DNA from: Wenjunlia tyrosinilytica | GTDB taxonomy: Bacteria > Actinomycetota > Actinomycetes > Streptomycetales > Streptomycetaceae | Direction: 5' to 3' | Length of the DNA stretch: 64,000 nt | Assembly (NCBI RefSeq): GCF_014646055.1 | Contig: NZ_BMMS01000006.1 | Coordinates: 116,882-180,881 of the forward strand | Part shown: positions 40,866 to 49,654 of the stretch, piece by piece | Layout: the number at the start of each line of letters is the position of its first letter | Numbering within the stretch: the stretch's first letter is position 1 | Made by a program: the position numbers and the translations under genes | Notes under the pieces: model-generated | Told to the model about the DNA's origin: nothing | Seen by the model: only the letters and a program-made list of their open reading frames with translations | The model's database searches: none

Positions 40866-41987
40866 TCAGTCCCCCAGGGCCGTGTAGGCGGCCACGATCA
40901 GACCGAGAGCGCGCTCGTCTCCCATCGTGCCGCCGGACATTCGGTTCATCACGTAGGCCACCGTCATCCGGGCGTCCACGTCGACATTCACGAACGAACC
41001 GCCCCAGCCGCCCCAGAAGCAGACCCGCGGGTTGACCGGGTAGGGCAGATCCAGGGGATTGAGGGCGTAGCCGATGCCGAACCGGATCGGCATCCCGAGC
41101 ACGAGGTCCTTGCCGTTGGACTGCTCCTCGAAGACCCGGTTGCAGCCCGCCTCGGAGAGCAGCCGCACGCCGCGCGCCTCTCCTGCGCAGGCCAGCACCG
41201 ACTGGACGGCGGCCACGGAACGGGCGTTGCCGTGCCCGTTGGCGGCGGGGATCTCGGCACGCCGCCACTCGGGGGTCCAGGACTGCTCCGCCCCCATCAC
41301 CGTTTTGCCCAGCCGCCGCGCGAGCCAGCCGCCGAATCGGCCGCCGGGGCTGATGACCGGGGCGACCCGGTGGTCGTCCTCCGGTGGGAGGCCGATGTGG
41401 AAGTCGGCGCCGAGCGGCCGGGCCAGCTCCTCGGCGAAGAACGTGCCGAGGGTTCGCCCCGTGACACGCCGTACGACCTCGCCGACCAGGTAGCCGAAGG
41501 TGAGGGCGTGATACCCGGACCGGGTGCCGGGCTCCCAGGCGGGGGCCTGGCGAGCGAGCAGGGAAGTGACCTTGTCCCAGTCGTACAGGTCGGCAACGGA
41601 TATGCGTTTTTCCCAGTTCGGGAGCCCGGCGGTGTGCGACAGCAGATGGCGGACCTTGACGGACTCCTTGCCCGCGGCGGCGAACTCCGGCCAGTAGCGG
41701 TACACCGGTGCGTCCAGGTCCAGGTCACCACGGTCGGCGAGCACCAGCGCCGCGAGCGCGGTCATCGTCTTGGTGGTGGACCAGACGTTGGTGATGGTGT
41801 CCCGCTCCCATGGTCGGGTGCGCTGGACGTCCAGGTGACCGCCCCACAGGTCGACGACCGGCTCGCCGTCGAGGTAGACCGCCACCGAGGCGCCGATGTC
41901 CGCGCCGCTCTCCAGGTTCTTGGCGAACAGTTCCCTTAACCCCGAGAACCGGTCGCTGCACATGCCCTCGATCCGCGTCCCGTCCAT
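40866..41987 (-). CDS. Serine hydrolase, beta-lactamase/class C family, TTA codon
   Basis: 373 residues; ATG 41987, six bases after TACCGT, so probably leaderless. Penicillin-binding fold: SxxK as STTKTM near residue 69, YxN-type motif as GYHALTFGYLVGEV near 160, and GGWGGS near 335 in place of HxG. Such proteins act as esterases or D-peptidases. A TTA codon at 41937-41939 (codon 17) predicts bldA dependence. Divergent from the P450 with 96 bases between. No signal peptide, so cytoplasmic. Confidence 0.87.
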   Translation of the reverse strand: MDGTRIEGMCSDRFSGLRELFAKNLESGADIGASVAVYLDGEPVVDLWGGHLDVQRTRPWERDTITNVWSTTKTMTALAALVLADRGDLDLDAPVYRYWPEFAAAGKESVKVRHLLSHTAGLPNWEKRISVADLYDWDKVTSLLARQAPAWEPGTRSGYHALTFGYLVGEVVRRVTGRTLGTFFAEELARPLGADFHIGLPPEDDHRVAPVISPGGRFGGWLARRLGKTVMGAEQSWTPEWRRAEIPAANGHGNARSVAAVQSVLACAGEARGVRLLSEAGCNRVFEEQSNGKDLVLGMPIRFGIGYALNPLDLPYPVNPRVCFWGGWGGSFVNVDVDARMTVAYVMNRMSGGTMGDERALGLIVAAYTALGD

Positions 41988-42083
41988 GGCCGGACGGTAG
42001 CGGGGCGAGAGGGCCCCGGAGAACAGCGGCCCGGGGATTCTAGGGATGGTCGCGACATCCGTGGTGTCAGTAGCCTCCCCCGT

Positions 42084-43298
42084 ATGGAGTTCGACCCGTG
42101 GTCGCCCGCGTTCGTCGCCGACCCCTATGGTGCCTACGCCCGGCTGCGCGAGAGCGGCAGGGCGATCCCGTTCGAGCCGAGCCGGCAGTGGCTTGTGCCG
42201 CACCACGAGGACGTCTCGGCGCTCCTGCGCGACCGGCGGCTCGGGCGGACGTATCTGCACCGCTTCACCCACGAGGAGTTCGGCCGCACCCCGCCCCCGC
42301 CCGAGCACGAGCCGTTCCACACGCTCAACGGGCAGGGGATGCTCGACCTCGAGGCACCCGACCACACCCGGATCCGGCGACTGGTCTCCAAGGCGTTCAC
42401 GCCGAGGACGGTGGAACAGCTCGCCCCGACGGTGCGGCGCCTCGCCGCCGAACTCGTGGACGGGTTCGTGGCCGACGGCGGCGGGGACCTGATCTCCCGC
42501 GTCGCGGAGCCCCTGCCGGTCACCGTCATCGCCGAGATGCTCGGTATCCCCGAGTCCGACCGGCAACTGCTGCGCCCATGGTCGGCTGACATCTGCGGAA
42601 TGTACGAGCTCAACCCCTCCGAGGAGGCGGCGGCAAAGGCCGTCCGCGCGTCCGTGGAGTTCTCGGACTATCTGCGCGTCCTCATCGCCGAGCGGCGCAA
42701 GGCCCCCGGAGACGATCTGATCAGCGCGCTGATCGCCGCCCACGACGAGGAGGACCGCCTCACCGAGCAGGAGATGATCTCGACCTGCGTGCTGCTGCTC
42801 AACGCGGGCCACGAGGCCACCGTCAACACCACGGGCAACGGCTGGTGGACACTGCTGCGCCACCCCGAGCAGTTGGCGCGTCTGCGCGAGGACCGGTCGC
42901 TGCTGCCGACCGCGATCGAGGAAGTGCTGCGCTACGACACCCCGTTGCAGCTGTTCGAGCGCTGGGTCCTGGACGACATCGAGATCGGCGGAACGAAGAT
43001 CCCGCGCGGCTCGGAGGTGGCCCTTCTCTTCGGCTCCGCCAACCGCGACAAGAATCGCTTCCCCGACCCCGACCGCTTCGACATCACCCGCGAGGACAAC
43101 CCCCACGTCAGTTTCGGCGCGGGCATCCACTACTGCCTGGGCGCCCCCCTGGCCCGCGTCGAGCTCGCCGCGTCCTTCGGGGCACTGCTGGACCGGGCCC
43201 CCGGCCTGCGACTGGTCCAGGACCCGGAATGGAACCCGGGCTTCGTCATCCGCGGCCTGCGCGAACTGGTGGTGGAGGTCACCGGGCGCACACCATGA
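42084..43298 (+). CDS. Cytochrome P450
   Basis: 404 residues; ATG 42084 with TAGCCT seven bases upstream and no ribosome binding site, so perhaps leaderless. Bacterial class I P450: DLEAPDHTRIRRLVSKAFTPR near residue 95 (C-helix), I-helix NAGHEATVNTTGNG near 240 (the usual acid/alcohol pair is H-E-A-T), K-helix EEVLRYD near 285, and heme loop FGAGIHYCLGAPLAR near 350. No ferredoxin gene adjoins it. Substrate unknown. The 3' end overlaps the methyltransferase gene on the other strand by 20 bases. Confidence 0.95.
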   Translation: MEFDPWSPAFVADPYGAYARLRESGRAIPFEPSRQWLVPHHEDVSALLRDRRLGRTYLHRFTHEEFGRTPPPPEHEPFHTLNGQGMLDLEAPDHTRIRRLVSKAFTPRTVEQLAPTVRRLAAELVDGFVADGGGDLISRVAEPLPVTVIAEMLGIPESDRQLLRPWSADICGMYELNPSEEAAAKAVRASVEFSDYLRVLIAERRKAPGDDLISALIAAHDEEDRLTEQEMISTCVLLLNAGHEATVNTTGNGWWTLLRHPEQLARLREDRSLLPTAIEEVLRYDTPLQLFERWVLDDIEIGGTKIPRGSEVALLFGSANRDKNRFPDPDRFDITREDNPHVSFGAGIHYCLGAPLARVELAASFGALLDRAPGLRLVQDPEWNPGFVIRGLRELVVEVTGRTP

Positions 43299-43935
43299 GG
43301 GTGCCGACGTCGTCGGGATCCGGGGCTTCGAGGACGCGGGCTTCGATGTCGTGGAAGCCATGCCGCTTCAGCAGGTCCGCCCATGCCTCGGGGGAGTAGG
43401 ACCAGCGCCGCACGGTGAGCTTCCTGCCCGTGAAACCATTGCCGTACAGGCCCTCGAAGCCGTGGAAGCCCTCCAGCGGCTCGGCCTGGGAGAAGGCGAA
43501 CACACCGCCCGGGTTGAGTCGTTGGGCGACGAGCGGGAACAGCCGCTCGGGGTCGGTGAACCAGGCGGCGCCCCAGATCGAGTAGATCGCGTCGTAGGTT
43601 GACCGCGTGGTGGCGAGGTACTGGCACGCGTCCGCCTCCACGAACGACAGTCCGGGCGTGTCACCCCACCAGCGGCGAGCCCGGGCGACCTGCACTGGGG
43701 AGAAGTCGAGCGCGATTACCTCAACGCCCTTGCGCGCGAGGTAAACCGCCTCCTTGCCCTCCCCGCACCCCAGATCCAGGGCGGAGCGCGGCTGCTGGAG
43801 GATGCCCTCGCCCTCCCCGTGCCCCGGGTACTGCGTCCACTCGAAGGAATCGACGGCCGGAGCCGGGCTGTCACTGTCCTTGTCCGGCTTGTAGGAGTCC
43901 CAGTAACCGGGCAGGGTCCGTGACGAACGGGACAT
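43279..43935 (-). CDS. Class I SAM-dependent methyltransferase
   Basis: 218 residues; ATG 43935 follows GAGGAG. SAM-binding motif ALDLGCGEGKEAVYLARKGVE near residue 52, then VIALDFSPVQV, YDAIYSIWGAAWF and LNPGGVFAFSQ. The opening PGYWDSYKPDKDSDSPAP is distinctive but unknown to me. Small-molecule methylation is likely. Neighbours are a P450 on the convergent side and accessory regulator genes upstream. Confidence 0.85.
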   Translation of the reverse strand: MSRSSRTLPGYWDSYKPDKDSDSPAPAVDSFEWTQYPGHGEGEGILQQPRSALDLGCGEGKEAVYLARKGVEVIALDFSPVQVARARRWWGDTPGLSFVEADACQYLATTRSTYDAIYSIWGAAWFTDPERLFPLVAQRLNPGGVFAFSQAEPLEGFHGFEGLYGNGFTGRKLTVRRWSYSPEAWADLLKRHGFHDIEARVLEAPDPDDVGTLMVCAR

Positions 43936-44048
43936 ACGGCTCCTCGGGAGAGTACGGCGCAGCGTGGTCCATCGGACTGGCCACCGTAGCCGCGCCGTTC
44001 ACCCCGAGATCGGTGAACGCGACGATTTCATCCGCCCGAGAGGCGCCA

Positions 44049-44075
44049 GGCCCGAGGGCAAGGTGCTCTCGGGCC
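44049..44075 (-). terminator. Terminator after the frameshifted gene
   Basis: GGCCCGAG and CTCGGGCC, with four further inner pairs and a three-base loop (12-bp stem, one G-U), 15 bases past the stop of the minus-strand gene at 44090. Confidence 0.8.
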
Positions 44076-44089
44076 CAACGTACCGCCTG

Positions 44090-44528
44090 TCAGTGGCAGT
44101 TTTCGCCCGGCCTGCACGGGCCGCACTTGGCGTAGTCCCGCTCCCACAGGGGCCAGTCGACCGCGAAGCCGTTGTCGGCGATGATGCGAGCCGTACGCTC
44201 CACGGAGCCGTCATATTTGAACTCGATCTCGGGAATGTGCTCGAGGAACTTCCCGCCGAAGTGCCTTTCGCATAACAGGCGGTAGTTCCGGGTGTCCAAG
44301 ATGAACGCGTGCACCGCCATGTCCACCAGGCGGCCACAGCACATCTCCAGGTTCTGTCCCCACTTCTCCATCGCAGTGAACAGGTACGCGACCGCCTGAT
44401 CGAACAGTGGTCGCCATCACCGTGTCGAAGGGGTTGTCCCTTACCAGGAGCGCGATCTCACGCTCCCATACGGTCGGAGACACATGGTCCCGCGGATCAC
44501 GGGTGCGGGTCTTCAGAGATGTTGCCAC
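44090..44528 (-). pseudogene. Frameshifted small gene, Cys-rich C-terminus, TTA codon
   Basis: The frame starts at GTG 44528 behind AAGGAGG and reads ATSLKTRTRDPRDHVSP and DNPFDTVMA; near 44396-44402 the coding sense jumps to another frame that continues DQAVAYLFTAMEKWGQ and ends CGPCRPGENCH at 44090. The total, 439 bases, is one more than a multiple of three, so one base too many (or two too few) separates the halves. The repaired protein would be about 145 residues with a terminal C-x2-C-x5-C motif. A TTA codon is at 44273-44275. It diverges from the XRE gene at 44721. Real mutation or assembly error cannot be told apart here. Confidence 0.7.
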
Positions 44529-44654
44529 GAGGTCCTCCTTCGTGCTTTGACTGCCGCCCTGCGGTGGGCCGCGCTTCGAGGAGACCACTCGGAGGACACC
44601 CGTGGAGATCGGTTGTTGTGACGTGCAAGCGACTTGCAGAAGCTGCACGCACGA

Positions 44655-44683
44655 TCGACGTGACTTCACTCTCTGCCTACCGT
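44655..44683 (+). promoter_or_regulatory. Promoter of the XRE regulator at 44721
   Basis: TCGACG (44655-44660), 17 bases, TACCGT (44678-44683): a reasonable sigma-70-type promoter, starting transcription about 30 bases before the ATG. Confidence 0.45.
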
Positions 44684-44720
44684 GAGTAGGTCTGAACTCC
44701 CCTGGCCAGTGGGAGGCGCG

Positions 44721-46013
44721 ATGCGCACCATCGACCCGCTGTGGGACTCCACCAAGGCTCGAACGCTTGTCGCGCATGGTGATGCCGGAGCACTCATCCG
44801 GCTTGGTCGTATGGGCCGAGGGTGGCGGCAGACCGACCTGGGAAGACGGCTGGGATGTTCGGCCTCCACGATCTCCCGGATGGAGCAACGCGGGCACAGA
44901 GCCGACCTCCATCTGCTCCGTCGGGCCGCTCAGGAGGTGGGCTTACCGGCAAATATCCTGGGAGCGGCACTCGGGTTGAGTCCTGGGTCGGCCACTAGAG
45001 TTGCGGCGGATGGTCCGCATTACGCCGAGGAGGACCCAATGCGCCGCCGCACACTAATGGCAGCCGCCGGGCTGGCGGCACCCGTCCAACTCCTCACCGG
45101 TGTGGACGAGGCCTTGGCTCACATGCCTGCATCGACGGGCTCGACCATCCCACTCGACACTCGCTTACTGCGGGCTCGCGCGCTCTTCGACACCGGAAAG
45201 CACGCCGACCTGCTCAAGACCTTTCCTGGACTGCTCGCCGACGCTCACGCCGCTGCCCAATCCCGCACCGAGACGGCACATGCCCGCCTGTCGGACTGCT
45301 ACGCCCTGACCTCCGAAGTGCTCACTAAGATCGGACGGTATGACCGCGCGAGGCTGACTGCCGACCGCGCCATCGTCTACGCGGACCTCTCCGGCTCCCC
45401 GCTGGTAGCCGCTGCTGCTGCTCGGCAACTGACCATCGTTCTGCGTCACCAGGGCCACTCTGCCGCTGCCCAGCGTCTTCTCCTTGACGCTGCTGCCAAG
45501 GTCGAGGCCTCGGGCCTGACCACACCTGCCCAAGCTGAAGCCTACGCACAGATGCTGTGTACTGGCTCGTACACTGCGGCGCGGGCTGGAGACCGCGACC
45601 AGGCCCTGGCCATGATGTCGGAGGCCTCACACGCCGCACGCCGCCTTCCGGGCCGGGTGCCACGGAGCAGGCCGTTCTCCATCACCCCCGCAGGTGTCAC
45701 TCTCTACGAAGTCGGCGTCCATTGGGCCCTCGGCGATGCCGGCGCAGCTCTGCAGGCGGGTCGTGGGCTGCGAGCGGCGCAGTTCCCGACTGCGGAGCGC
45801 CGCGGGCGCATGCATACCGATCTCGGCCGCGCGTGGTGGCAGTGGGGCAAGCCCGAGCAGACCGCGCACGAACTGCTCTGTGCGTTGCGCGTCTCGCCCG
45901 GCGAAGTGCGGGATCGCCCGGCCATCCGCCAGATCGTTGCCGACCTGGCGTCAAGGCACCGGCATGTGGTGGGTGTGCGAGAACTCGTCGCCGCGACCGG
46001 GGTGCACCCCTGA
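44721..46013 (+). CDS. XRE-family regulator with TPR-like domain, two TTA codons
   Basis: 430 residues; ATG 44721 follows GGGAGG. Helix-turn-helix at about residues 38-75 (GWRQTDLGRRLGCSASTISRMEQ), then an arginine-led hydrophobic stretch (MRRRTLMAAAGLAAPVQLL, residues 107-125) and a long helical repeat domain. The same architecture as the regulator at 400. TTA codons at 44943-44945 and 45165-45167 point to bldA control. Neighbouring XRE/DUF397 genes follow on the same strand 146 bases on. Confidence 0.87.
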   Translation: MRTIDPLWDSTKARTLVAHGDAGALIRLGRMGRGWRQTDLGRRLGCSASTISRMEQRGHRADLHLLRRAAQEVGLPANILGAALGLSPGSATRVAADGPHYAEEDPMRRRTLMAAAGLAAPVQLLTGVDEALAHMPASTGSTIPLDTRLLRARALFDTGKHADLLKTFPGLLADAHAAAQSRTETAHARLSDCYALTSEVLTKIGRYDRARLTADRAIVYADLSGSPLVAAAAARQLTIVLRHQGHSAAAQRLLLDAAAKVEASGLTTPAQAEAYAQMLCTGSYTAARAGDRDQALAMMSEASHAARRLPGRVPRSRPFSITPAGVTLYEVGVHWALGDAGAALQAGRGLRAAQFPTAERRGRMHTDLGRAWWQWGKPEQTAHELLCALRVSPGEVRDRPAIRQIVADLASRHRHVVGVRELVAATGVHP

Positions 46014-46053
46014 TCGCACCGCTTCGGGAGAGCTCGGACGGAATCGGGGGAAT

Positions 46054-46094
46054 TTTCGCTTCTTTCCGCAAGAGCGAAATCGGGCGACTACGCT
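46054..46094 (+). promoter_or_regulatory. Inverted repeat and -10 upstream of the XRE/DUF397 pair
   Basis: TTTCGCT at 46054-46060 and AGCGAAA at 46073-46079 form a 7-bp inverted repeat with a 12-base spacer, overlapping the expected -35 of a promoter whose -10 is TACGCT (46089-46094). It may be an operator or a terminator of the gene before. Confidence 0.4.
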
Positions 46095-46159
46095 GAGTGG
46101 CTACGTGTAAGCGCAACGCTGCGCGGTGTTGGTGATGCCGCGTGGCAAGGGGGTAGTGC

Positions 46160-46984
46160 GTGGCCAACACCCGAGAACTCGACCCCGGGGCCTCCCCACT
46201 CAACTACTACGGCTTTGAGCTCCGCCGGTTAAGGGAAGCGGCGGGGCTCAATCAGAAGGAACTCGGCTCGATCATCTACTGCACGGGCTCGCTGATCGGC
46301 CAGATCGAGACCGCGCGCAAGTGCCCGACCAAGCAGTTCAGCGAACGGGTCGACGCGGCGCTTGTCACTGACGGCGCATTCGTCAGGCTGTTGAGACTGG
46401 TGCTCCGCAGCCAACTCCCCACCTGGTTTCAGCCGTACGCCGACATGGAGGCGACGGCGTCCCACATCTACACGTTCCAGGCGCAGTTGGTGCATGGCCT
46501 GCTCCAAGGTGAGGCTTATGCCCGCGCCGTGCTGGGCGCCGACGACGAGGACCGGCTTGATGAGCGGGTGGCGGCTCGAATGGAGCGCCAGCGCATCCTG
46601 GAGCGGGAGAATCCGCCCCTGCTGTGGGTGGTTCTCAGCGAGGCGGTGCTCCATCAGGAAATCGGCGCGTCGGAGGTTATGCGGCGGCAGTTGAAGCACC
46701 TGTTGGGCTTCCGGGACAGCAAGTGGGTCAACGTCCAGGTACTTCCGTTCACGGCCGGCGCCCACGCTGGATTGTTGGGTTCGTTCACTGTCCTACGCTT
46801 CGACGATCACCCGGACATCGCCTACACCGAGGACTACGAGCGCGGCCATATGACGGCCAATCCGCAGGACGTCAAGGACCGTTCACTCCGTTACGCTCGC
46901 CTACAGGCCGCCGCGCTGTCGGTCGAGGACTCGACGCAGTTGATCGCCCGTGTGATGGAGGAGCGCTATGGGGACAGTTCATAA
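46160..46984 (+). CDS. XRE-family regulator with DUF5753, TTA codon
   Basis: 274 residues; GTG 46160 with AAGGGGGT upstream. N-terminal helix-turn-helix (LRRLREAAGLNQKELGSIIYCTGSLIGQIETARKCP) and a DUF5753 domain (WFQPYADMEATASHIYTFQAQLVHGLLQGEAYARAVL; WVNVQVLPFTAGAHAG). This is the standard Streptomyces regulator that pairs with a DUF397 protein, as here, where the genes overlap by 17 bases. Such pairs affect development and antibiotic production. TTA codon at 46229-46231 (codon 24). Confidence 0.93.
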   Translation: MANTRELDPGASPLNYYGFELRRLREAAGLNQKELGSIIYCTGSLIGQIETARKCPTKQFSERVDAALVTDGAFVRLLRLVLRSQLPTWFQPYADMEATASHIYTFQAQLVHGLLQGEAYARAVLGADDEDRLDERVAARMERQRILERENPPLLWVVLSEAVLHQEIGASEVMRRQLKHLLGFRDSKWVNVQVLPFTAGAHAGLLGSFTVLRFDDHPDIAYTEDYERGHMTANPQDVKDRSLRYARLQAAALSVEDSTQLIARVMEERYGDSS

Positions 46985-47249
46985 TCTGACCGCAGCTCAG
47001 TGGCGTAAGTCGAGCTACAGCGGCCCCAACGGCGGCGAGTGCATCGAGGTCGCCGCCCTCTCCGGGGCCCAGTGGCGCAAGTCCAGCCACAGCGGTCCCG
47101 ACGGCGGCGACTGCGTAGAGGTCGCCGCCGTTCAAGGCGTGGTCGCCGTCCGCGACTCCAAGGACCCCGATGGGCCCGCGCTCGCCTTCTCGCCGGAGGC
47201 GTTCGCCGCCTTTGTCACCGCTGCCGCCTCCGGCGCTCTCCGCGCCTGA
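46968..47249 (+). CDS. Tandem DUF397 protein
   Basis: 93 residues; ATG 46968 inside the end of the regulator gene. It contains two DUF397 units: a short one (AQWRKSSYSGPNGGECIEVA) and a full one (AQWRKSSHSGPDGGDCVEVA, followed by VVAVRDSKDPDGPALAFSPEAFAAFV). DUF397 proteins act as partners or antagonists of the XRE/DUF5753 regulator. Most are a single unit of about 60-70 residues, so a partial duplication has occurred. Confidence 0.93.
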   Translation: MGTVHNLTAAQWRKSSYSGPNGGECIEVAALSGAQWRKSSHSGPDGGDCVEVAAVQGVVAVRDSKDPDGPALAFSPEAFAAFVTAAASGALRA

Positions 47250-47256
47250 CGGACAC

Positions 47257-48168
47257 TCAGCCGGGCACCGTCAGACGCCAGGCGCCCGGCTGAACCGTCC
47301 ATGTCCGCTTCCTCACCGGACCGGTGAGTTCCGCGTCGGCCGCGTAGCTGAAGTCGCGGCCCGAGACCGTCACCGCCCTCGCGCACACCCGCACCGGGCC
47401 GTAGCCGGAGGCGCGGCGGACGACGACCTCCACGAGGCCGTCGTCCGGGTGGCCGTCGGTGCCGCCCGGTGAGCTGTCGCAGGCGTTGGACACCGCTACG
47501 CGCTGGACGGGGCGGTCGAGGTCGGCCAGTACGACACCGTCCGCCTCCACTCTCAGCCTTGGGAGCTGACTCGTCGTCAGGGGAACTCTCAGGCTGCGCG
47601 CCAGGGAGATCGCCCCGCGTCCGACGTACTCCCACCACCCGCCCCCCGCCGAGGAACCGTCCGTGGACGCTCCCGGAGAACCGTTCACTCGGGTGCCGTT
47701 GGTCCTGCCCCCGCCCCCCAGGTGGCATGAGCCGATCTCCACCGCGCCCAGCACCACTCCGCCCCGGTCGTCCACCAGCAGGTCAAGGCTGCGCTCCGCG
47801 CCCGACATCGCCGCACGGGCGGCCGGAGCGGCTTGCATCGGCAGGCCCAGGGCCCTGGCCATCGGGACGGAGTCGAGGGGGCCCACGGGGACGAGCGAGA
47901 CGGCGGCCGTGGAGAGCTCCCGCCGCTCGTGCAGTGCCTGCACCACGCGGTGCAGCGCCCGGTCGTCGCCGATCACCACCGGCCTGCGCCGGCCGCGGTG
48001 GGCCAGGGCCCGGTCCAGCTCCTGCGTGCTCTCGGGAAGGGCGATCTTCACCGGCGCGCAGGCCGACAGGACGTCCTTCGCGACACGGACCGATTCACCG
48101 TCCGCGGCGCGGGCGGCAGGGTCGATGACCAGCAGCAGTGGATCACCGGACGGTGGCTGAGCCGACAC
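47257..48168 (-). CDS. Diacylglycerol kinase-like protein with degenerate catalytic motif
   Basis: 303 residues; GTG 48168 with AAGGAC upstream. Overall match to the DAGK/sphingosine kinase catalytic fold (VVIGDDRALHRVVQALHERR, then ARALGLPMQAAPAARAAMSG and LDLLVDDRGGVVLGAVEIG). The nucleotide-binding GGDGT is IGDDRA, and the GTGNDFA segment reads GPLDSVPMA, so phosphotransfer activity is doubtful. It may be a lipid-binding or regulatory pseudo-enzyme. Divergent from purA; the purA -35 overlaps its start codon. Confidence 0.78.
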   Translation of the reverse strand: MSAQPPSGDPLLLVIDPAARAADGESVRVAKDVLSACAPVKIALPESTQELDRALAHRGRRRPVVIGDDRALHRVVQALHERRELSTAAVSLVPVGPLDSVPMARALGLPMQAAPAARAAMSGAERSLDLLVDDRGGVVLGAVEIGSCHLGGGGRTNGTRVNGSPGASTDGSSAGGGWWEYVGRGAISLARSLRVPLTTSQLPRLRVEADGVVLADLDRPVQRVAVSNACDSSPGGTDGHPDDGLVEVVVRRASGYGPVRVCARAVTVSGRDFSYAADAELTGPVRKRTWTVQPGAWRLTVPG

Positions 48169-48191
48169 GTCGGTCCTTCCTCAGGTAATCT
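48162..48191 (+). promoter_or_regulatory. purA promoter
   Basis: CCGACA (48162-48167), 18 bases, TAATCT (48186-48191). Transcription would start near 48198, leaving a leader of about 105 bases. Confidence 0.55.
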
Positions 48192-48202
48192 CTCGGTGCA
48201 AG

Positions 48203-48230
48203 AGCCCCTTGCGCTATTGCGCCAGGGGCT
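48203..48230 (+). other. Hairpin at the 5' end of the purA leader
   Basis: AGCCCCTTGCGC and GCGCCAGGGGCT pair over 12 positions with one mismatch and a TATT tetraloop. If transcription starts near 48198 the hairpin is at the very 5' end of the mRNA. No U-run follows, so a stability or regulatory role is as likely as termination. Confidence 0.6.
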
Positions 48231-48302
48231 TCGTCTATCCGGGGCCCGGGTTCGACGGCTCTCTGCCGTTGGACATGCCCCGCCCGGAAGGGGTGTACGC
48301 CT

Positions 48303-49586
48303 GTGCCCGCGCTCGTGCTGCTCGGTGCTCAGTGGGGTGACGAAGGCAAGGGAAAGGCCACCGACCTCCTCGGTGGCTCCGTCGACTACGTCGTCCGTTA
48401 CCAGGGCGGTAACAATGCTGGACACACCGTAGTCGTCGGTGACCAGAAGTACGCCCTCCACCTTCTCCCGTCCGGCATCCTCAGCCCCGGATGCACCCCT
48501 GTCATCGGCAATGGCGTCGTCGTCGACCCCGCGGTCCTGCTCTCCGAGCTCCAGGGACTCAACGAACGCGGCGTCGACACGTCCAAGCTCCTGATCTCGG
48601 GGAACGCCCACCTGATCACGCCGTACCACCAGACTCTCGACAAGGTCACCGAGAGGTTCCTCGGCAAGCGCCGCATCGGGACCACCGGCCGCGGCATCGG
48701 ACCGACCTACGCCGACAAGATCAACCGCGTCGGCATCCGGGTGCAGGACCTCTTCGACGAGTCGATCCTGCGGCAGAAGGTCGAGGCAGCACTCCACGAC
48801 AAGAACCAGGTGCTCGTCAAGCTCTACAACCGCCGCGCGATCAGTGTGGACGAGGTCGTCGAGGAGTACCTGGGCTACGCGGCGCGGATCAAGGACTACG
48901 TCGCCGACACCACGCTGGTGCTGAACAAGGCGCTCGAGGAGGGCAAGGTCGTCCTGCTCGAGGGCGGTCAGGGCACCCTGCTCGACGTCGACCACGGTAC
49001 GTATCCGTTCGTCACGTCGTCCAACCCCACGGCGGGCGGCGCCTGTACCGGCTCCGGTATCGGTCCCACGAAGATCAGCCGGGTCATCGGCATCCTCAAG
49101 GCGTACACCACGCGCGTCGGCTCGGGTCCGTTCCCGACCGAGCTGTTCGACGAGGACGGCGAGGCGCTGCGCCGCATCGGCGGCGAGCGGGGTGTGACGA
49201 CCGGCCGTGACCGCCGCTGCGGCTGGTTCGACGCGGTGATCGCCCGGTACGCGACCCGGGTCAACGGCCTGACGGACTTCTTCCTCACCAAGCTCGACGT
49301 GCTCACCGGCTGGGAGCAGATCCCGGTCTGCGTGGCCTACGAGATCGACGGGCAGCGGGTCGAGGAGCTGCCCTGCAGCCAGACCGACTTCCACCACGCG
49401 AAGCCGGTCTACGAGATGCTGCCGGGCTGGTCCGAGGACATCTCCAAGGCGAAGACATTCGCCTCGCTGCCGAAGAACGCCCAGGCGTATGTGAAGGCGC
49501 TGGAGGAGATGTCCGGAGCGCCGATCTCGGCGATCGGTGTCGGACCGGGGCGTACCGAGACGATCGAGATCAACTCGTTCCTCTGA
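48303..49586 (+). CDS. purA: Adenylosuccinate synthetase
   Basis: 427 residues; GTG 48303 with GGAAGGGG upstream. Converts IMP and aspartate to adenylosuccinate with GTP. Signatures: [11 protein letters not shown] at residues 8-18, GGNNAGHTV near 38, [20 protein letters not shown] near 125, [27 protein letters not shown] near 220-246, and [12 protein letters not shown] near 302. Full length. It makes AMP for the same pathway as purD, purC and purSQL to its right. Confidence 0.99.
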   Translation: MPALVLLGAQWGDEGKGKATDLLGGSVDYVVRYQGGNNAGHTVVVGDQKYALHLLPSGILSPGCTPVIGNGVVVDPAVLLSELQGLNERGVDTSKLLISGNAHLITPYHQTLDKVTERFLGKRRIGTTGRGIGPTYADKINRVGIRVQDLFDESILRQKVEAALHDKNQVLVKLYNRRAISVDEVVEEYLGYAARIKDYVADTTLVLNKALEEGKVVLLEGGQGTLLDVDHGTYPFVTSSNPTAGGACTGSGIGPTKISRVIGILKAYTTRVGSGPFPTELFDEDGEALRRIGGERGVTTGRDRRCGWFDAVIARYATRVNGLTDFFLTKLDVLTGWEQIPVCVAYEIDGQRVEELPCSQTDFHHAKPVYEMLPGWSEDISKAKTFASLPKNAQAYVKALEEMSGAPISAIGVGPGRTETIEINSFL

Positions 49587-49614
49587 GGCCCCTGGGGCAA
49601 GACCTCTGGCACGT

Positions 49615-49654
49615 GCGCTGGACGCGCTCAGCTCTCGCTGAGCGCGTCCAGCGC
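49615..49654. terminator. Bidirectional terminator between purA and marR
   Basis: A perfect 17-bp stem (left arm GCGCTGGACGCGCTCAG, loop CTCTCG, right arm CTGAGCGCGTCCAGCGC). It overlaps the last codons and stop of the marR-like gene, which encode DALSES, and lies 29 bases past the purA stop, so it can serve both convergent genes. Confidence 0.9.
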
